Below are positions 33,001 to 43,689 of a DNA stretch of 64,000 nucleotides, piece by piece. Position 1 is the stretch's first letter, and every line of letters begins with the position of its first letter. The notes below the pieces were generated by a model, which saw only the letters and a program-made list of their open reading frames with translations, was not told where the DNA came from and made no database searches. The stretch comes from Vandiemenella viatica. Taxonomy: Eukaryota; Arthropoda; Insecta; Orthoptera; Morabidae. The translations under genes and the position numbers were made by a program. Location of the stretch: assembly GCA_031002005.1 (NCBI GenBank), contig JARYHS010009186.1, forward strand, positions 179,888,437 through 179,952,436. Reading direction: 5' to 3'.

Positions 33001-36000
33001 CGCCTAGCCCTATGGTAGCTACGCTCCTGACTGAATCTTTCAATTGTAATATACCTACCCTTAAGCCACATCTTGATTTCTCTTGACTTTCACTCGTATA
33101 ACTTACTGTTAATCAACTCACGCCGGTCTCTGTAGCCTAGGTGATAGTCCCCTAGCCTCGAGTTGCTGGATTCTATTCCAGACGATGGGATGTTGTACTA
33201 CACTGGTGTACCCTAATGCTGTTGTCAGAGCAATGGAAAAAAAACACGAAGAAACGCTAAGAGATGACTGAATGTCTTTAAGATCTAATTACTTTTTTCT
33301 TTCATTTTTTAAAAATAAAAAAATCCCAATCAACACACCTATTCCTTCCCTCTATTCCTCTTATCTTTCTACAATAATGAAAAACACATACATACAATTC
33401 GGTCACATCCGAAATACAATATTTATTGGTTTCGGAGTCATGTATTTCATGTAGCCTGTTGTTCCACGTAAGCCTTGCATTTGACTGAACTGAGATTGGT
33501 ATCACTTGTTGAATATTCAGGTTGCCAGTATGGAGACCAGCAGCGGCAGAGAGTCCACTGGTCTTCTGAGTCGGACGCAGGATTTCTTGCGCTCTCACGA
33601 GTTAGACGTGGACCTCCTAGGCAGCCACCTGTCGGTGTCTGCCCGCCGCCTCGATCAGGGCTACCTCGACTTCAGTCTAAACATCGATCAAGACGACGAG
33701 GTAACCGACAACGACGCCGAAGGTGAAGAAGACCAGGAAGAGGGTGAGGATGTCACTTGGACGAATTGAAATAGCTTACGGATGTTAACTGGTGTTCTGG
33801 CAGTGGGCGTAGTAAGTCAGTTCTTGGCTGCGTTATGAGAGGTAAACGGTACTGCTGAACGTGGGCGCAAGTCGCGCGTTGTATCTCAAATCACGCGCCG
33901 CTGCATATTTCTTTAGTTGTTGGCATCTGTACCAGGTTACTAGAACGCCTAACATACAGTTACATGGACAATGTAGGTTTGGCTTTTACGTAGTGTGTGC
34001 TGGCAATCCACAGACCTTTGTGATCTGTGAGATGATAGATACAAATCAGACAAAATTTGTTTTAATTAGAGAAGTTTAAAAAGTAATAATCTTATGTAAC
34101 TTACACGCATTGATCACGAATTACTTGTACAAAAAATGCAAATAGTGTTTATTTATTTCAAATTCCTCTGGGATAATGCTCTAACTTCGTGCAATGAATA
34201 TTATATTTGACGTAGAAAGTATTATGAGAAACTGCATCAATGGGAATTAAATGGAAAACCTGAATCCTTGTGTAATTAATTCGTAAGAGTTACTCTTCAA
34301 TGGGTTCTCTAATCACAGGACTAATATTCGTACAAAATAATTTTTTTAAATCCTCATGCATGCAACATTGATGAAAACATTGTTACAGTTCCTTATACTC
34401 GTTCATGCCTTTTTTTCACTGAGGAAGGAACACTTTAACTTTAACTCTGTCACGTTCCCGTTCCCTGAGAATCTAAAAGTCTTTTAAAGCAAAATGTTGA
34501 GCTTCTCAGTTAGTGACAAAAGATACTGAGCAAAAAAGTGAGAATATTTCATTCAGAATAGAAGGATAGGCATTCTCAAAGATATTCAATAGAATTAAGG
34601 TCTCTTGTTTTCAAAAACAACCAACGGTTGGCCTTTATTTTTGATGTTTGTATATTGATTATAAGATTAAATTAGTGGTATATTATCTCTTTTAAAATAT
34701 CGCATTTTTTCTGTGAAATTCAGCATGACTTTAAGACAACATGAGTTTTAGTGCCAACAGTAACAGATGTTATTCAAAGGATTTAAAAATAGATATCAGA
34801 TTCTATATCTGTGAGGAATATTTTAAGGGAACTGATGGGCAAGAAAGTAGTTGTGTTAAGAATATCAAATGATTTTTTTTTTGTATATTTATACGACGAA
34901 AAGTTAAAATAGAGTTGCAGCAGGATGAAAATCTCAAAATATACTTGAAATTTTATATTTCTTTGTTCACAAATTTCGATATAATCTATGATCGGGCAAG
35001 GGAGTTTCATATATTGCAGTCACAAATAGTCTAATCATGAAACGGTTATTCATTTGTAAAGGTCACATATTTTTTGAATAATGAAATGAACGGATCGCGC
35101 AGATGTATTATTTATTTTTTGGTAGGATTCTTAAATTAGGTTTAACGGAAATAAAAAACATAACGCAATCATGAACACGTATTGTAACAAAAATAATTTT
35201 GAATTGTAGAGTCTTGTTCAGATGTAGATACTTTTAAAGGCTTCAAGGGATTTTTACTGTACTTACCGCAAGTGCTTCAGCAACCTCTTTTAATGGATCG
35301 ATTACGGAATACATTTAACTCAATCAATCTTTCTCCAAATCTGAATTTCTCTTTTAATCCTTGATCATCCTCTTTGATTAATCTTTATTTCCAGTCATTG
35401 CAACAGAACACTAGAAACGAAACATTTTACCATTTTCTCTGAGGCTCTTAATCAGCATTAATGATAGTTCCTTGCTTTCCAACAGGATGTCTCTGTGTTC
35501 ACAGTCACTTTATATCAAATGTGCAGGTTTACTGCTAGAAATGAATACGACTTCTCAGCAGAATATGTTACACTGGCAGATCTTATCTATCTATATCTAT
35601 AATACGAAAACCGGACATATTGGTCGTATAAAAACTCGGAAACTACGGAGCAGATTTCAATGGGGTTTTCACCGTTTTAAAGCTTAGAATCTCAATTCAG
35701 TTCTTTGGCATGTCTTATGTTTCAACGTTAAATAAGGCAGGATCATTAAATAAAATTCTGAACGTATGATGACAAATCACAAAGATGGAAGGATTAGATG
35801 CTGCATACTTCGCAATAAACACACAACGCAATGTCTCTGACCAAAGCCTTTAGTGAAAGCAATAAGATAACTTACCATATAGTAATAACTATTTTGCACA
35901 CTAAACAAAACTTTAAGTATTCTTTCTTTTAATTCGAGATATTCAATTTTTAAAAGCCATAGATAGCCGTAACTTGAAGTAATCTTTTCTTTAATTCGGG

Positions 36001-36919
36001 GTATCAATTTTTAAACGACATAGATAGCCGTAAAAACAACAGAGATTTTCTTTAAGCACAATCTCTGGACAATAAATCTGGCCTTCAGCATTAGTCTTCT
36101 GTTTACGATAGCATTATTCCGGATTCACTTTTGATATTTTATCTGCGGAGTTAAAGGATCTGGTGTTTCGAGCCAAAAGTATATCCATTCACTATGCAAT
36201 TGAATCAAATGTGAGTTTTTAACATAATCTAGGGTTGTTCAGAAATGCAGAAATGTAGTAATGAAATTTCTTAACCAAATTAACGAAGCTTGATATACAT
36301 CAATCTTTTCGGACGAATGAAAATAGTATACGTGCAAATAAACTTCAGCCCACCAGTTTCTTGATAGGGAGCGGGTGAATCTAGGTTTGCTTTAATTCCG
36401 AAAAAAGTTGGCGCTAATTTTATGAATCTTTGTACAAATGTTTTTCGGGAATAAAAATAGGGTACGGTTGGTAAATCTACGCCAACTATACCGGGCAAAG
36501 CCGGGAACTCCGCTAGTATTTTTATAAAAATGTTAGAATAAAGCTTTCATCAGGCTACACTCTTCTTTCCCTGTCCGACAGGCCGCAGCAAGATCAAGAA
36601 AAAGATCAAGAAGAAGCTGAAGAAGAGCAAGCTGAAGAAGCTGATCGTGCCTATCGGTATCCTGGTGCTGCTGAAGGCGATAACTGTGGTCCCCCTGCTG
36701 CTGGGAGCTCTCGGCCTCAAGGCCTGGAACGCGCTGCAGCTCGGCTTTGGCTCCTTCGTGGTGTCTCTGGGATTGGCCATCTGGCATCTGTGCCAGAAAC
36801 TGTCTGGCGAAGCGCCTCCCACAGTGACTGTAGCAGCCGCACAGCCAGTGGTGTCTGCACCCGCCTCTGGCTGGGACGCTCGCAGCCTGGCCTACAGAGC
36901 CTACGAGCCTCAGCAGTAG
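26916..36919 (+). CDS. Osiris family protein (DUF1676), three exons, 243 aa
   Basis: Joined exons 26916-27086, 33521-33743 and 36582-36919 give a 243-residue protein; intron phases (0, 1) agree at both joints with GT/AG borders. Domains in order: signal peptide about 1-20 (MRLALAVAVIWTAVVAAVSA); the Osiris two-cysteine segment (C33, C41); an exon 2 stretch with SHELDVDLL and an acidic tail (about 114-131); a Lys-rich stretch (135-151); a long hydrophobic segment (about 152-201); and near the end ARSLAY (231-236), the AQxLAY-type signature. Osiris proteins are insect-specific, enter the secretory pathway and are tied to cuticle and tracheal/pore formation. The start at 26916 rather than 26874 is chosen because it begins the signal peptide. 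Introns are 6434 and 2838 bases and repeat-laden. Which Osiris orthologue this is cannot be told. Confidence 0.9.
27760..27983 (-). mobile_element. tRNA-derived SINE, family A, in Osiris intron 1
   Basis: Minus-strand copy with head near 27960-27980 (ACCACGCTCGG on +), body TTTGGGTTTTCCATAGTTTCC, A-tail as the T-run at 27758-27764. Imperfect TSD TGTCAAAT / TGTCAGAT. Confidence 0.8.
28000..29240. other. Osiris intron 1 sequence without recognised element
   Basis: AT-rich; a G-run interrupts at about 28510-28522. No coding frame recognised. Confidence 0.4.
29250..29367 (+). mobile_element. 5'-truncated SINE, family A, in Osiris intron 1
   Basis: Starts within the body at AATGCCGGGATGCTTTC and runs to GGCGAGGCATAAAGCAC and a short A-tail; the tRNA-like head is missing. 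Confidence 0.8.
29370..30600. other. Osiris intron 1 sequence, mostly unassigned
   Basis: Nothing coding. At about 29925-30055 a GC-richer patch, read on the - strand, has GCGCACAAGGTAGAGCGCAC, vaguely tRNA-like; too weak to name. Confidence 0.35.
30601..30760 (+). mobile_element. tRNA-derived SINE head, third family
   Basis: ATGGCTCAGCTGGCTGCGG (A-box-like) and GCTGGTTTGAGTCCTGG (B-box-like) at tRNA spacing, without the full cloverleaf. Sequence to about 31050 (GGGGGACGTTAAGC at 30840) may be its body. In Osiris intron 1. Confidence 0.45.
31760..32090 (-). mobile_element. SINE family B copy, apparently split by an insert
   Basis: On the - strand the head (ATTCAAATCCCTGTTTCGGC, about 32039-32058) and the distal body (GTATGTGAAGTACGCAAGG, about 31822-31840) of family B are both present but separated by about 130 extra bases (31871-32000). 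The insert holds CCTGATGAAGAC...GGTCGAACCGTC, which recalls a decayed Penelope-type end. Confidence 0.45.
32801..33029. mobile_element. hAT MITE (229 bp) in Osiris intron 1
   Basis: Ends CAGTGGTGTAGCTAG and (reverse) CAGGAGCGTAGCTAC, flanked by a perfect 8-bp TSD ACTGAATC (32793-32800 and 33030-33037). The interior is GC-rich with about four 22-bp imperfect repeats of GGGGGCCCCTGAG type. Confidence 0.92.
33123..33245 (+). mobile_element. tRNA-derived SINE, short, in Osiris intron 1
   Basis: TGTAGCCTAGGTGATAG (A-box-like) and GGATTCTATTCC (B-box-like) at tRNA spacing, a GTTGTACTACACTGG body and an A-tail at 33236-33244. Family differs from A and B. Confidence 0.55.
33521..33743 (+). CDS. Osiris exon 2
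   Basis: Acceptor AATATTCAG at 33512-33520, phase 0; donor GTGAGG at 33744, phase 1. Encodes DFLRSHELDVDLLGSHLSVS and an acidic Asp/Glu tail. An upstream GTAACC donor (33702) was rejected because its phase does not fit exon 3. Confidence 0.88.
33770..35575. other. Osiris intron 2, unassigned part
   Basis: AT-rich, no recognised element ends or coding sequence. Confidence 0.4.
35581..36516 (+). mobile_element. Non-autonomous Helitron (936 bp) in Osiris intron 2
   Basis: 5' end TCTTATCTATCTATATC preceded by A; 3' end CCGGGCAAAGCCGGG (small hairpin) then ...CCGCTAG followed by T. TC...CTAG termini inserted between A and T, with a 3' hairpin about 11 bases from the end, are the Helitron signature. 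No Rep/helicase frame. It ends 65 bases before Osiris exon 3. Confidence 0.88.
36582..36919 (+). CDS. Osiris exon 3 (terminal)
   Basis: Acceptor CTGTCCGACAG ends at 36581; the split Gly codon restores phase. Encodes the Lys-rich stretch, the hydrophobic segment (LLKAITVVPLLLGALGLKAW) and DARSLAYRAYEPQQ, stop TAG at 36917-36919. A Helitron ends only 65 bases upstream of the exon. Confidence 0.92.
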
Positions 36920-37037
36920 GCTGAACACGTCGATGGCCAGCGTGAGCGATGGGAGGTTACACTGAGGGTTGCAAGCAATGCTACTAACAGATCAGTAGCA
37001 CCGTTTTACAATGACTTTAAGACGCAATTAACAATTA

Positions 37038-37043
37038 AATAAA
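37038..37043 (+). terminator. Poly(A) signal of the Osiris gene
   Basis: AATAAA 119 bases after the stop codon; the first canonical signal downstream. Confidence 0.6.
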
Positions 37044-39710
37044 AACAATATGAATAGTGAATACAATATAAAAATAAACACCTCAAACACATCAAAAGAA
37101 TTACGTATTCTGTCTACAGCTTTATCGTCATTATTTGAACTGATGTTTACTACATTATAATAGAAATTTCCACTTAACACGAAGAAATGACGCGAGGAAT
37201 TAATATTTGTAATTTCGTGGCTATTTTGTTACAATATATTCTTTTTATATTGATTCACATCCTTTTCGACGGGGATGACTGCCGAATCTGACCAGTGGAA
37301 GTTCCTTACTTAATTGTAAAAAGTTTTCTAGCATTTCCCTTGGTATGAACACTGTTCATCATAGACTTAAACTAAATTTGCACAGAACTGGTTGTCACTG
37401 CATGAGTTTAACTCAGTTTTGTGGGAGTTAGCTTTAAATAAAACGCGGAATAATCTAATATTAAATTATACCTATTCTAAATAGATCCTTCAGTGCGACT
37501 CTCAACGTCATGCAAAACTGCTAAAACCAATGCCAAACTACTATTTATTTTCTTGTTTTTTTTGTATCTTCAGTTGTTACCAAAGAAAAAGAAATGTTAT
37601 TTATATATTTCATAATAAATAATCTTTGAAAATAAGAGGATTCATAATTTCAATTTAACCCTCTATATTGAAAGTCAGAAGAAACTTTAAATAAAAGTAC
37701 TAAGTTAGACACGCGATAAATTATTAAAATTGGTCTGCGGTATAGTTGATGTTTTAATGAGTGTGCACTAGCTATGGAGCTAGCGTTTTCTGGAATGGTA
37801 AGTTTTTTTGCTTTGGAATAACTGCAGTAAGCTTTCAGGCACTGTCTGATGCATCAATGAAGCTTAATTTTGGTATACAAGTAGCAATATCAGCATCAAG
37901 ATTCTGTGTTTTGGCTAGAGCTCAATAAAAAGTTGAAGCATTGATATTTCATAAATATTTACTATTTACCGTAACTATTATTTTTGAGTGTCATTCTTTA
38001 ATACTCTAGTCACAATTAGAACATTGGAAAGGTCCAAACCAAGTAGACATTTGGTTCCTAGTATGTTCAATCTGAATAAGTGTTTTTTTTTGTTTTTTTT
38101 TTTTTAAGGTTGTATAAACTCTGTTGTGGGGAAGAGAAGTGATTAACAGGTCCCTACAGTAACTGCCGAAGTTCCTTCATCAACAGTTGTTAACAGTCTG
38201 CTTACAGCCACTTGGAGGTGTGGTTAATCAAAGATTTTACTGTGTAGCATATATAAACTTTACAATGAATTTTAAGAACCAAAGTAAGATTTTTACTGAA
38301 ACGAACATAATTTTCCAAATAGTTTTGTTCCGGTAAAAATTCAGTTGCTAAAAGATTCTTCTCAGTTTTGTTTCATTTTCTATGCTTATTTTAATATTTC
38401 ATAAAAAAATACTTAAGTAGCAAAAAAGAGAAATGATACGATTTACATTAATGGAACGAAAATTTTACCTTACAAATGTTTTGTATTTCACAGTGATTGA
38501 AAGGACCCAAAGAATGAGTCTGCAGTATTTAGATTTTTTAAATTTCCGTTTACCAGAAACTAAAAAATAACAGATTTCATATGATAAATTTTTAGCTGTG
38601 TACTGGTTTCCGTTGTAGTTGCGCATTGTGTTTTTGCTGCACAAGTCCCAGATATGTACAGCGTCTAGAATCAAATGAAAAAGAGATGTTGGCAAGGTGC
38701 CCCAGAACGTCCAGATCCTCTATCTTTTTTATGTACTAAACTGAAGCCAGCTTCTTTCCTATAAATATTTTTTAGGTATATTTGGTTATTATGCTGAATG
38801 CAAGATGATTAATTCTAAAACTATGAAGCCAAAAAAACAAGTATAATTGTGAAGACAGCTATCTATTAGATTTTACTTTTTACTATTCGTTTTTTGCTAT
38901 CTTCTTACTCATCCATCCTTCTATACCTACCCATGTACTGACTAGCCGACTCCAAAGTTAATTAAGGAACAACTGAAATCTCTTTTGAACCATTATACGA
39001 TTTCCTAACACCAACGTTTTTCTCTATTTTCGATATTTACGTCACCCAGTTTCGTCAAAACTGCTCATATTCTCCCATCCTTCTCCATGATTTCACTGTT
39101 GTGCTACATAACCTTAAAAAAATCATGGGAGGGACTATTCCTTTTCGCTATGAAATCCCATGGTGTCTTAATGACTATACTGTTACGTCATCAGTTTCAA
39201 AGTACGTTGAATCAGTCTTATTTGTTTTATACTTTCATTGCTGAAATTATCATTAATCGATAACTCTTCGTCAATGGTAACATGATGAGCATTGTCTAAA
39301 TACATTTTAAATTCTCAGTATGATAACTTGAATAAAACATATTAAACTCTCAGTGTGATAACTTGAATAAAACAAACTAAATTATCAGTATGATAGCTAA
39401 AATAAAAAATATATTCGATTTTACTCATAACAAATATTTAAAAGTTTGACTAAGTGATCAATCAAATCACATCTTGCGTTTTTCAACAGGTAATATAGAG
39501 CTCTGCCTCCGCTAACCCCGGAAAAGTAGGTGAAAAATTAAGAAAAAGTTGAAGTTTGCGTGTAGCTTTGGAGCAGTTTAGTGATAGGTCTTATAATTCA
39601 TTCGTTTAAATTAATTTTAGAGTTCGTAAATCGTTTTAAAAGCAATAATATCCTGAAATATATTTACAAAATGATAGTTTTAGGCAAAAGCAACGGCTAA
39701 CTCCTTGCTT

Positions 39711-39748
<38 letters not shown>

Positions 39749-40363
39749 ATTAATACCGGCATTCAGTAACTGTATTCACAGAATTGTATAAGCAATAGGT
39801 CTACTTAAAAATTGATACAGGTACCGATCCGAATTTCGCAAGTTGGTCGTTATTAATTTTTAACCTCTATGGAGGTCGAAAACAGAAGAGAGTGAATGGA
39901 TGGTTGAAGAGTTTCTTTATTGGATTCGACGCCCTTGGCCTCTACAGAAAGTGCTTCGTCAGTATTACGTGGCGAATTTAAACAGCAAGCGTGTGCATAA
40001 TTTTTTTTTTCTTATCCCCGGTAATTACCTAACACCAGGGCTAAAGCTCTGACGGTATCACATAAATAGAAGCTGTAGCTGGTAATCTGAAATGCCAGTA
40101 GATGGATCTAAGGCTACGTGAAGATATTCAGTGAACATTTTCAAAGCAAATATTACTTTTTACTACGTACGGTATCTTGTGTAGGCTGCTGTTGTCATAT
40201 ACCGTAGGAGAATAACCGATAGTGAAATTAAAAAAAAAAAAAATGTGGATTTTATTTTCACGCTGAGTGACTACAGCCTGACTACAGCTATTATTATTCT
40301 GAGTGAAATGTAAGTTGGATTGGAGACAGACCTACGAAGAAGAGGACGTCCTTTTGTAGAATG
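37044..40363. other. AT-rich stretch without recognised gene
   Basis: No recognised coding sequence. A T-tract of 30-odd bases lies at about 39711-39744; a GC-richer patch at 39885-39985 resembles, on the - strand, a Penelope-type end (CTGACGAAG) but lacks the GAAA core. Confidence 0.4.
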
Positions 40364-40371
40364 ATCTATCT

Positions 40372-41394
40372 TAGGGATGGAGAACCAATGGCACGCCTGC
40401 CGGTGATGGCACGCGACAAAATAATTTGTGCATGGCATTAGTTAAGTAGTAACCCAATCTATATAAGTAATTTATTTTTTTGTCTACATAATTTAAAATC
40501 ATAGTAACAAAGTTCATTGTGAACGAAACTACCGGTGCCGGAACGACTACAGATTGCGCAAAAGAGGAGGATTTCGAGCGGATTTCTGACCGAACGGACT
40601 GAGTGAGCAAGCGCAGATTGCGCGGCGGCGGGAGAGGAGCTAAGCTAACTTATTCACTTGGTTGTTTTTGTTGACTGCTTTTATCAATCACGCCTAGTTC
40701 TTACGGTTTTTGAACTAATTTAGTTAACATAATTGCTGGTTCAAGTTTTTTTGATTTATAGGTACAGCTAATCAAAATAGCTAGTTTGGTAAAAAACAAA
40801 AAGAGTAAGATACTGTAAAAAAGAATTTCAACTTGGTGGATTAAGAAATATGGCACGATTAATAAAGATAATAAAGCGGTGTGTGTTTTAAGTTCTGGAG
40901 CAGTGGTATGTAGAACATCATCTTTAAAACGGCTCTATGAAACAAGTCACAAATCTCTTTGTCAAAAAAGTGTACCGGAAAAGAAAAATCGTTGCATGTG
41001 CAATTAAAGAAAGGAATAAAAAATTGTCTTCTTGGATTAAATATGGTGGCAAGAATTGTCATATGACTCCGTTTTAGCTAGCATTCTGCTAAAAGTACCA
41101 AAGTATGAACCTAATGTAAGTTATATGGCATCTATTTTGTAACAACAATTATCGCACTAGTTTCATCTTCTTATATAAAGACACTCCTGTTGATGTTATT
41201 ATTACTTAGTGTAAAAAAATATATAAGTCTGGTTGAAAATATAAAGTTTAAAGGCGATAATATTTAGTTTTATCTCTTTTTCCCACTAACCATTAGTCAT
41301 GATTGTATGATGACACGTCATAACTCCAGTCAACATTTCTTTAGAAAAAATGGCACTTAGATCAATAAAGGTTCGCCACCCCTGATCTATCCAT
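40372..41394. mobile_element. hAT transposon derivative (1023 bp)
   Basis: Ends TAGGGATGGAGAACC and (reverse) CAGGGGTGGCGAACC match as hAT TIRs; flanks ATCTATCT / ATCTATCC form an 8-bp TSD with one mismatch. Inside is a remnant BED-type zinc finger (see 40819-41007). The rest of the transposase is gone. Confidence 0.88.
40819..41007 (+). pseudogene. hAT transposase BED zinc-finger remnant
   Basis: The frame reads STWWIKKYGTINKDNKAVCV, then VVCRTSSLKRLYETSHKSLC and VPEKKNRC, stop at 41005-41007. The KYG...C..C...LKRHYET.H pattern is that of BED fingers of ZBED/hAT transposases; the first Cys pair has lost one residue to Ser (VLSS). Only the N-terminal domain survives. Confidence 0.65.
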
Positions 41395-41521
41395 TCAAAG
41401 ACGTTGCTTTCCTCAAAATAAATGTCACAATACTGCCTATTCATATTGCCGCTGTAATCTAAAACTTTCATTCGCTATAGCATTGTAACTGCTCTAATTT
41501 ATCTTTTTTTTTTATCAAACA

Positions 41522-41697
41522 ATGAACGCATCACTGACTATATAAGTGATGTAACAATAACACAGAACTAAATCACTACTCCCAGAGCTCATAAAACGTT
41601 TCAAATAATGAGCTAAAATACAGGCAGCCGACAGCGTTACTAATCTCCTAATTTTACTATTCTATTTGTTTTTTACTTAACGGATTTGGTGGATCTT
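41522..41697 (+). repeat. 176-bp direct duplication, left copy (flanks LTR element)
   Basis: ATGAACGCATCACTGAC ... GGATTTGGTGGATCTT. Abuts the 5' LTR. A near-identical copy abuts the 3' LTR at 44178-44353; differences seen are AGCTAAAA/AGTTAAAA and TCTATTTG/TCTGTTTG. Not part of the LTRs. Confidence 0.92.
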
Positions 41698-42181
41698 GTA
41701 AGAATACACAGCTTCTTAGTTTTTAAATAATTAATAATTAATGTTTTTTATATCATTTCAATGGGAAGTGTTTTATATTGGGTTATTATTATGTCTTAAG
41801 TATTGTATCAAAGAATTCCAAGCAGCGTTATTACCAGATGAAAAGTACATGAAAATCTCTGGACAGTACAGGAGGAGGAAGATCTTTGGGCAAGGAGAAG
41901 AGATGAGTAGTAGTATGCAGAGAGGTACGCTTAGAAAATAACTGCGAGTTGTATCTGTACACAGAAGGATGCAATTATTAATGCAAATTATAATAAAAAA
42001 GCCAAGTGGATGTTTTGATGGTTATTTTTATTCTTTTGGTGGAATAAAAGAGAAGTATTGGCACCTTTTACTAACAAGAAGGTTAGTAAAAAGTACAAAG
42101 ATTATACGTGGCGTTCCGTGACAGACGAGATGCCATATCGTAAGTAAGTAAAGGAGAAGAATACGGACAAAAAATTTTACA
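41697..42181 (+). repeat. 5' LTR
   Basis: Starts TGTAAGAATACAC, ends AAAAAATTTTACA. Contains AATAAAAG motifs that may serve as polyadenylation signals. Confidence 0.9.
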
Positions 42182-42183
42182 CG

Positions 42184-42197
42184 TGGCGACTGTGACC
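42184..42197 (+). promoter_or_regulatory. Primer-binding site
   Basis: TGGCGACTGTGACC, two bases after the LTR end. The TGGCGAC.GTGAC form is used by insect mdg1/412-type elements with tRNA-Arg; the tRNA assignment is from memory. Confidence 0.65.
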
Positions 42198-42592
42198 GTG
42201 ACACAGAGCTAATTATTTAGCTCGTAATAAAAGAAGCATGTAATCTTCGGAAAGGTAGGAGAAGAAAAAACCAGTTTTAGATATTGTGAATGGAAGACAA
42301 AGTTATTAATTTTGAGTAAAGACTTGAAAGATAAATTTAAAAGAGAGAAATTGATTAAAAGTATAATGTTAAAATATGAGATTTAATTACGCATACAGGT
42401 TCTTAAAGATAGTTTTAAAGATTTATGTACAGATAATGTGTGTGCTGTTGGTGTTTGGTTGATAATACGGCGTTGTAAGTCAGAAAAATCTGCGTTAATT
42501 GATATTTCTCGTTTTTCGAAATCCACACCGGATTTTTTTTTTCTCTCTCTGTGTATGATTTTTGTGAAGTGATGAAAATTTTGTAAATAACA

Positions 42593-43504
42593 ATGGATGG
42601 AAAAGATTCGGAATTAGTTGAGGAGCGGGCAGTTACCGAATTGGATGGTGATGATGATTCAACAACTGGCATCGCGGGGAAAAACCCGTGGAATGACGAC
42701 AGTAATTCCATAAAGGAAATGTTAGCAATGATTATGAGAGAACAGATAGAAACAAAACGCGAAATGCAGAAAATGAATCATAATCAACAACAAACGATAA
42801 TAGAATGGAGAAAGGAAAGAGCTAATATTTCTCATGAAATAAACTCTCAGATAGACCAAGTACATGAGCATATTTCTCAACGTGAAGATTTAATGTTTAA
42901 GAAGGTACAAAAGTTAATACAGATAGAACAGCAGAACCGCGAGGAGTCGGTGAAGATAGCACTGGACGAGCAGAGAGGGATAAACAGTGAATTGGTGAGT
43001 GACATTCAAGAAGCCAAACATGAAATTTCACTGGTACAAACTAATATGAAAGAATGGGAAAACAGTGACCAGAAAATAAACCAAGAAACCAGGAGGAAGA
43101 GTGAAATGCTTTCTACTTTCACGGATAAAGATGAGGGAAATTATGAGTTGGAGGCGGAAGAAATGGACGAAATTATTGAAGATGGGGAAGATTATGAAGA
43201 TGCAGAAGAAAGTGAAAAAGAGACTAGCGAGGAAGAAGAGAATGGAGACTACGTACTTTCGAGGGACAGAGTGGCGACTAACGAAGAAAGTGAAGAAGAA
43301 AATGAGATAAAAAGTTGGCTAATAAAGAACAATACAGTGGGAGAAGATGATAAGAATGAATCAACCAGAGGCAAGGTGAAAAAGAAGAAAGGGCTCGATA
43401 TGTACCACGAGGGCCACAACATTGTGAGGTGCGAGTGGAAGAAAGGTGGCGGAAAGTGCAAGGAAGATGCAACGATAGGGAAAGTGAAAATGAAGAGGGA
43501 GTGA
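42593..43504 (+). CDS. Gag-like coiled-coil acidic protein of the LTR element, 303 aa
   Basis: Complete ORF, ATG at 42593, stop TGA at 43502-43504. Residues about 35-180 are charged and heptad-like (MIMREQIETKREMQKMNHN, QREDLMFKKVQKL), predicted coiled coil; about 180-255 is extremely acidic (DEIIEDGEDYEDAEESEKE); the C-terminus is Lys-rich. Coiled-coil N-terminal regions occur in Gag of mdg1-like Gypsy elements, which is the best guess for origin; no CCHC knuckle or capsid motif is evident, so the Gag label is inference. An intact frame in an element otherwise lacking pol suggests either recent age or selection on the frame. Confidence 0.65.
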   Translation: MDGKDSELVEERAVTELDGDDDSTTGIAGKNPWNDDSNSIKEMLAMIMREQIETKREMQKMNHNQQQTIIEWRKERANISHEINSQIDQVHEHISQREDLMFKKVQKLIQIEQQNREESVKIALDEQRGINSELVSDIQEAKHEISLVQTNMKEWENSDQKINQETRRKSEMLSTFTDKDEGNYELEAEEMDEIIEDGEDYEDAEESEKETSEEEENGDYVLSRDRVATNEESEEENEIKSWLIKNNTVGEDDKNESTRGKVKKKKGLDMYHEGHNIVRCEWKKGGGKCKEDATIGKVKMKRE

Positions 43505-43680
43505 GTGACACATGAGAATATTGAAGCAGAGGAATTGTTGGGATTAGAAAAAAAAAATGTGATCTGCACTTATACCGGGGGTGTGAATGAATGTAACTAT
43601 GGCTGAAAATGTATGTATGGGTGAGTGGTGTGATGATAAATCACACAAAAATTTGACAAATTTTTGGTGACAAATTGGCC

Positions 43681-43689
43681 GAGGGGATG
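43681..43689 (+). promoter_or_regulatory. Polypurine tract
   Basis: GAGGGGATG directly before the 3' LTR; primes plus-strand synthesis in LTR elements. Confidence 0.65.

Noticed and set aside
33702..33708. Alternative donor GTAACC in Osiris exon 2
   Set aside because: Leaves phase 0, which does not join the phase 1 exon 3; GTGAGG at 33744 restores the frame.
39885..39985. Penelope-type end with CTGACGAAG on the - strand
   Set aside because: The second core part reads GAATCC rather than GAAA and no stem I pairing was found.
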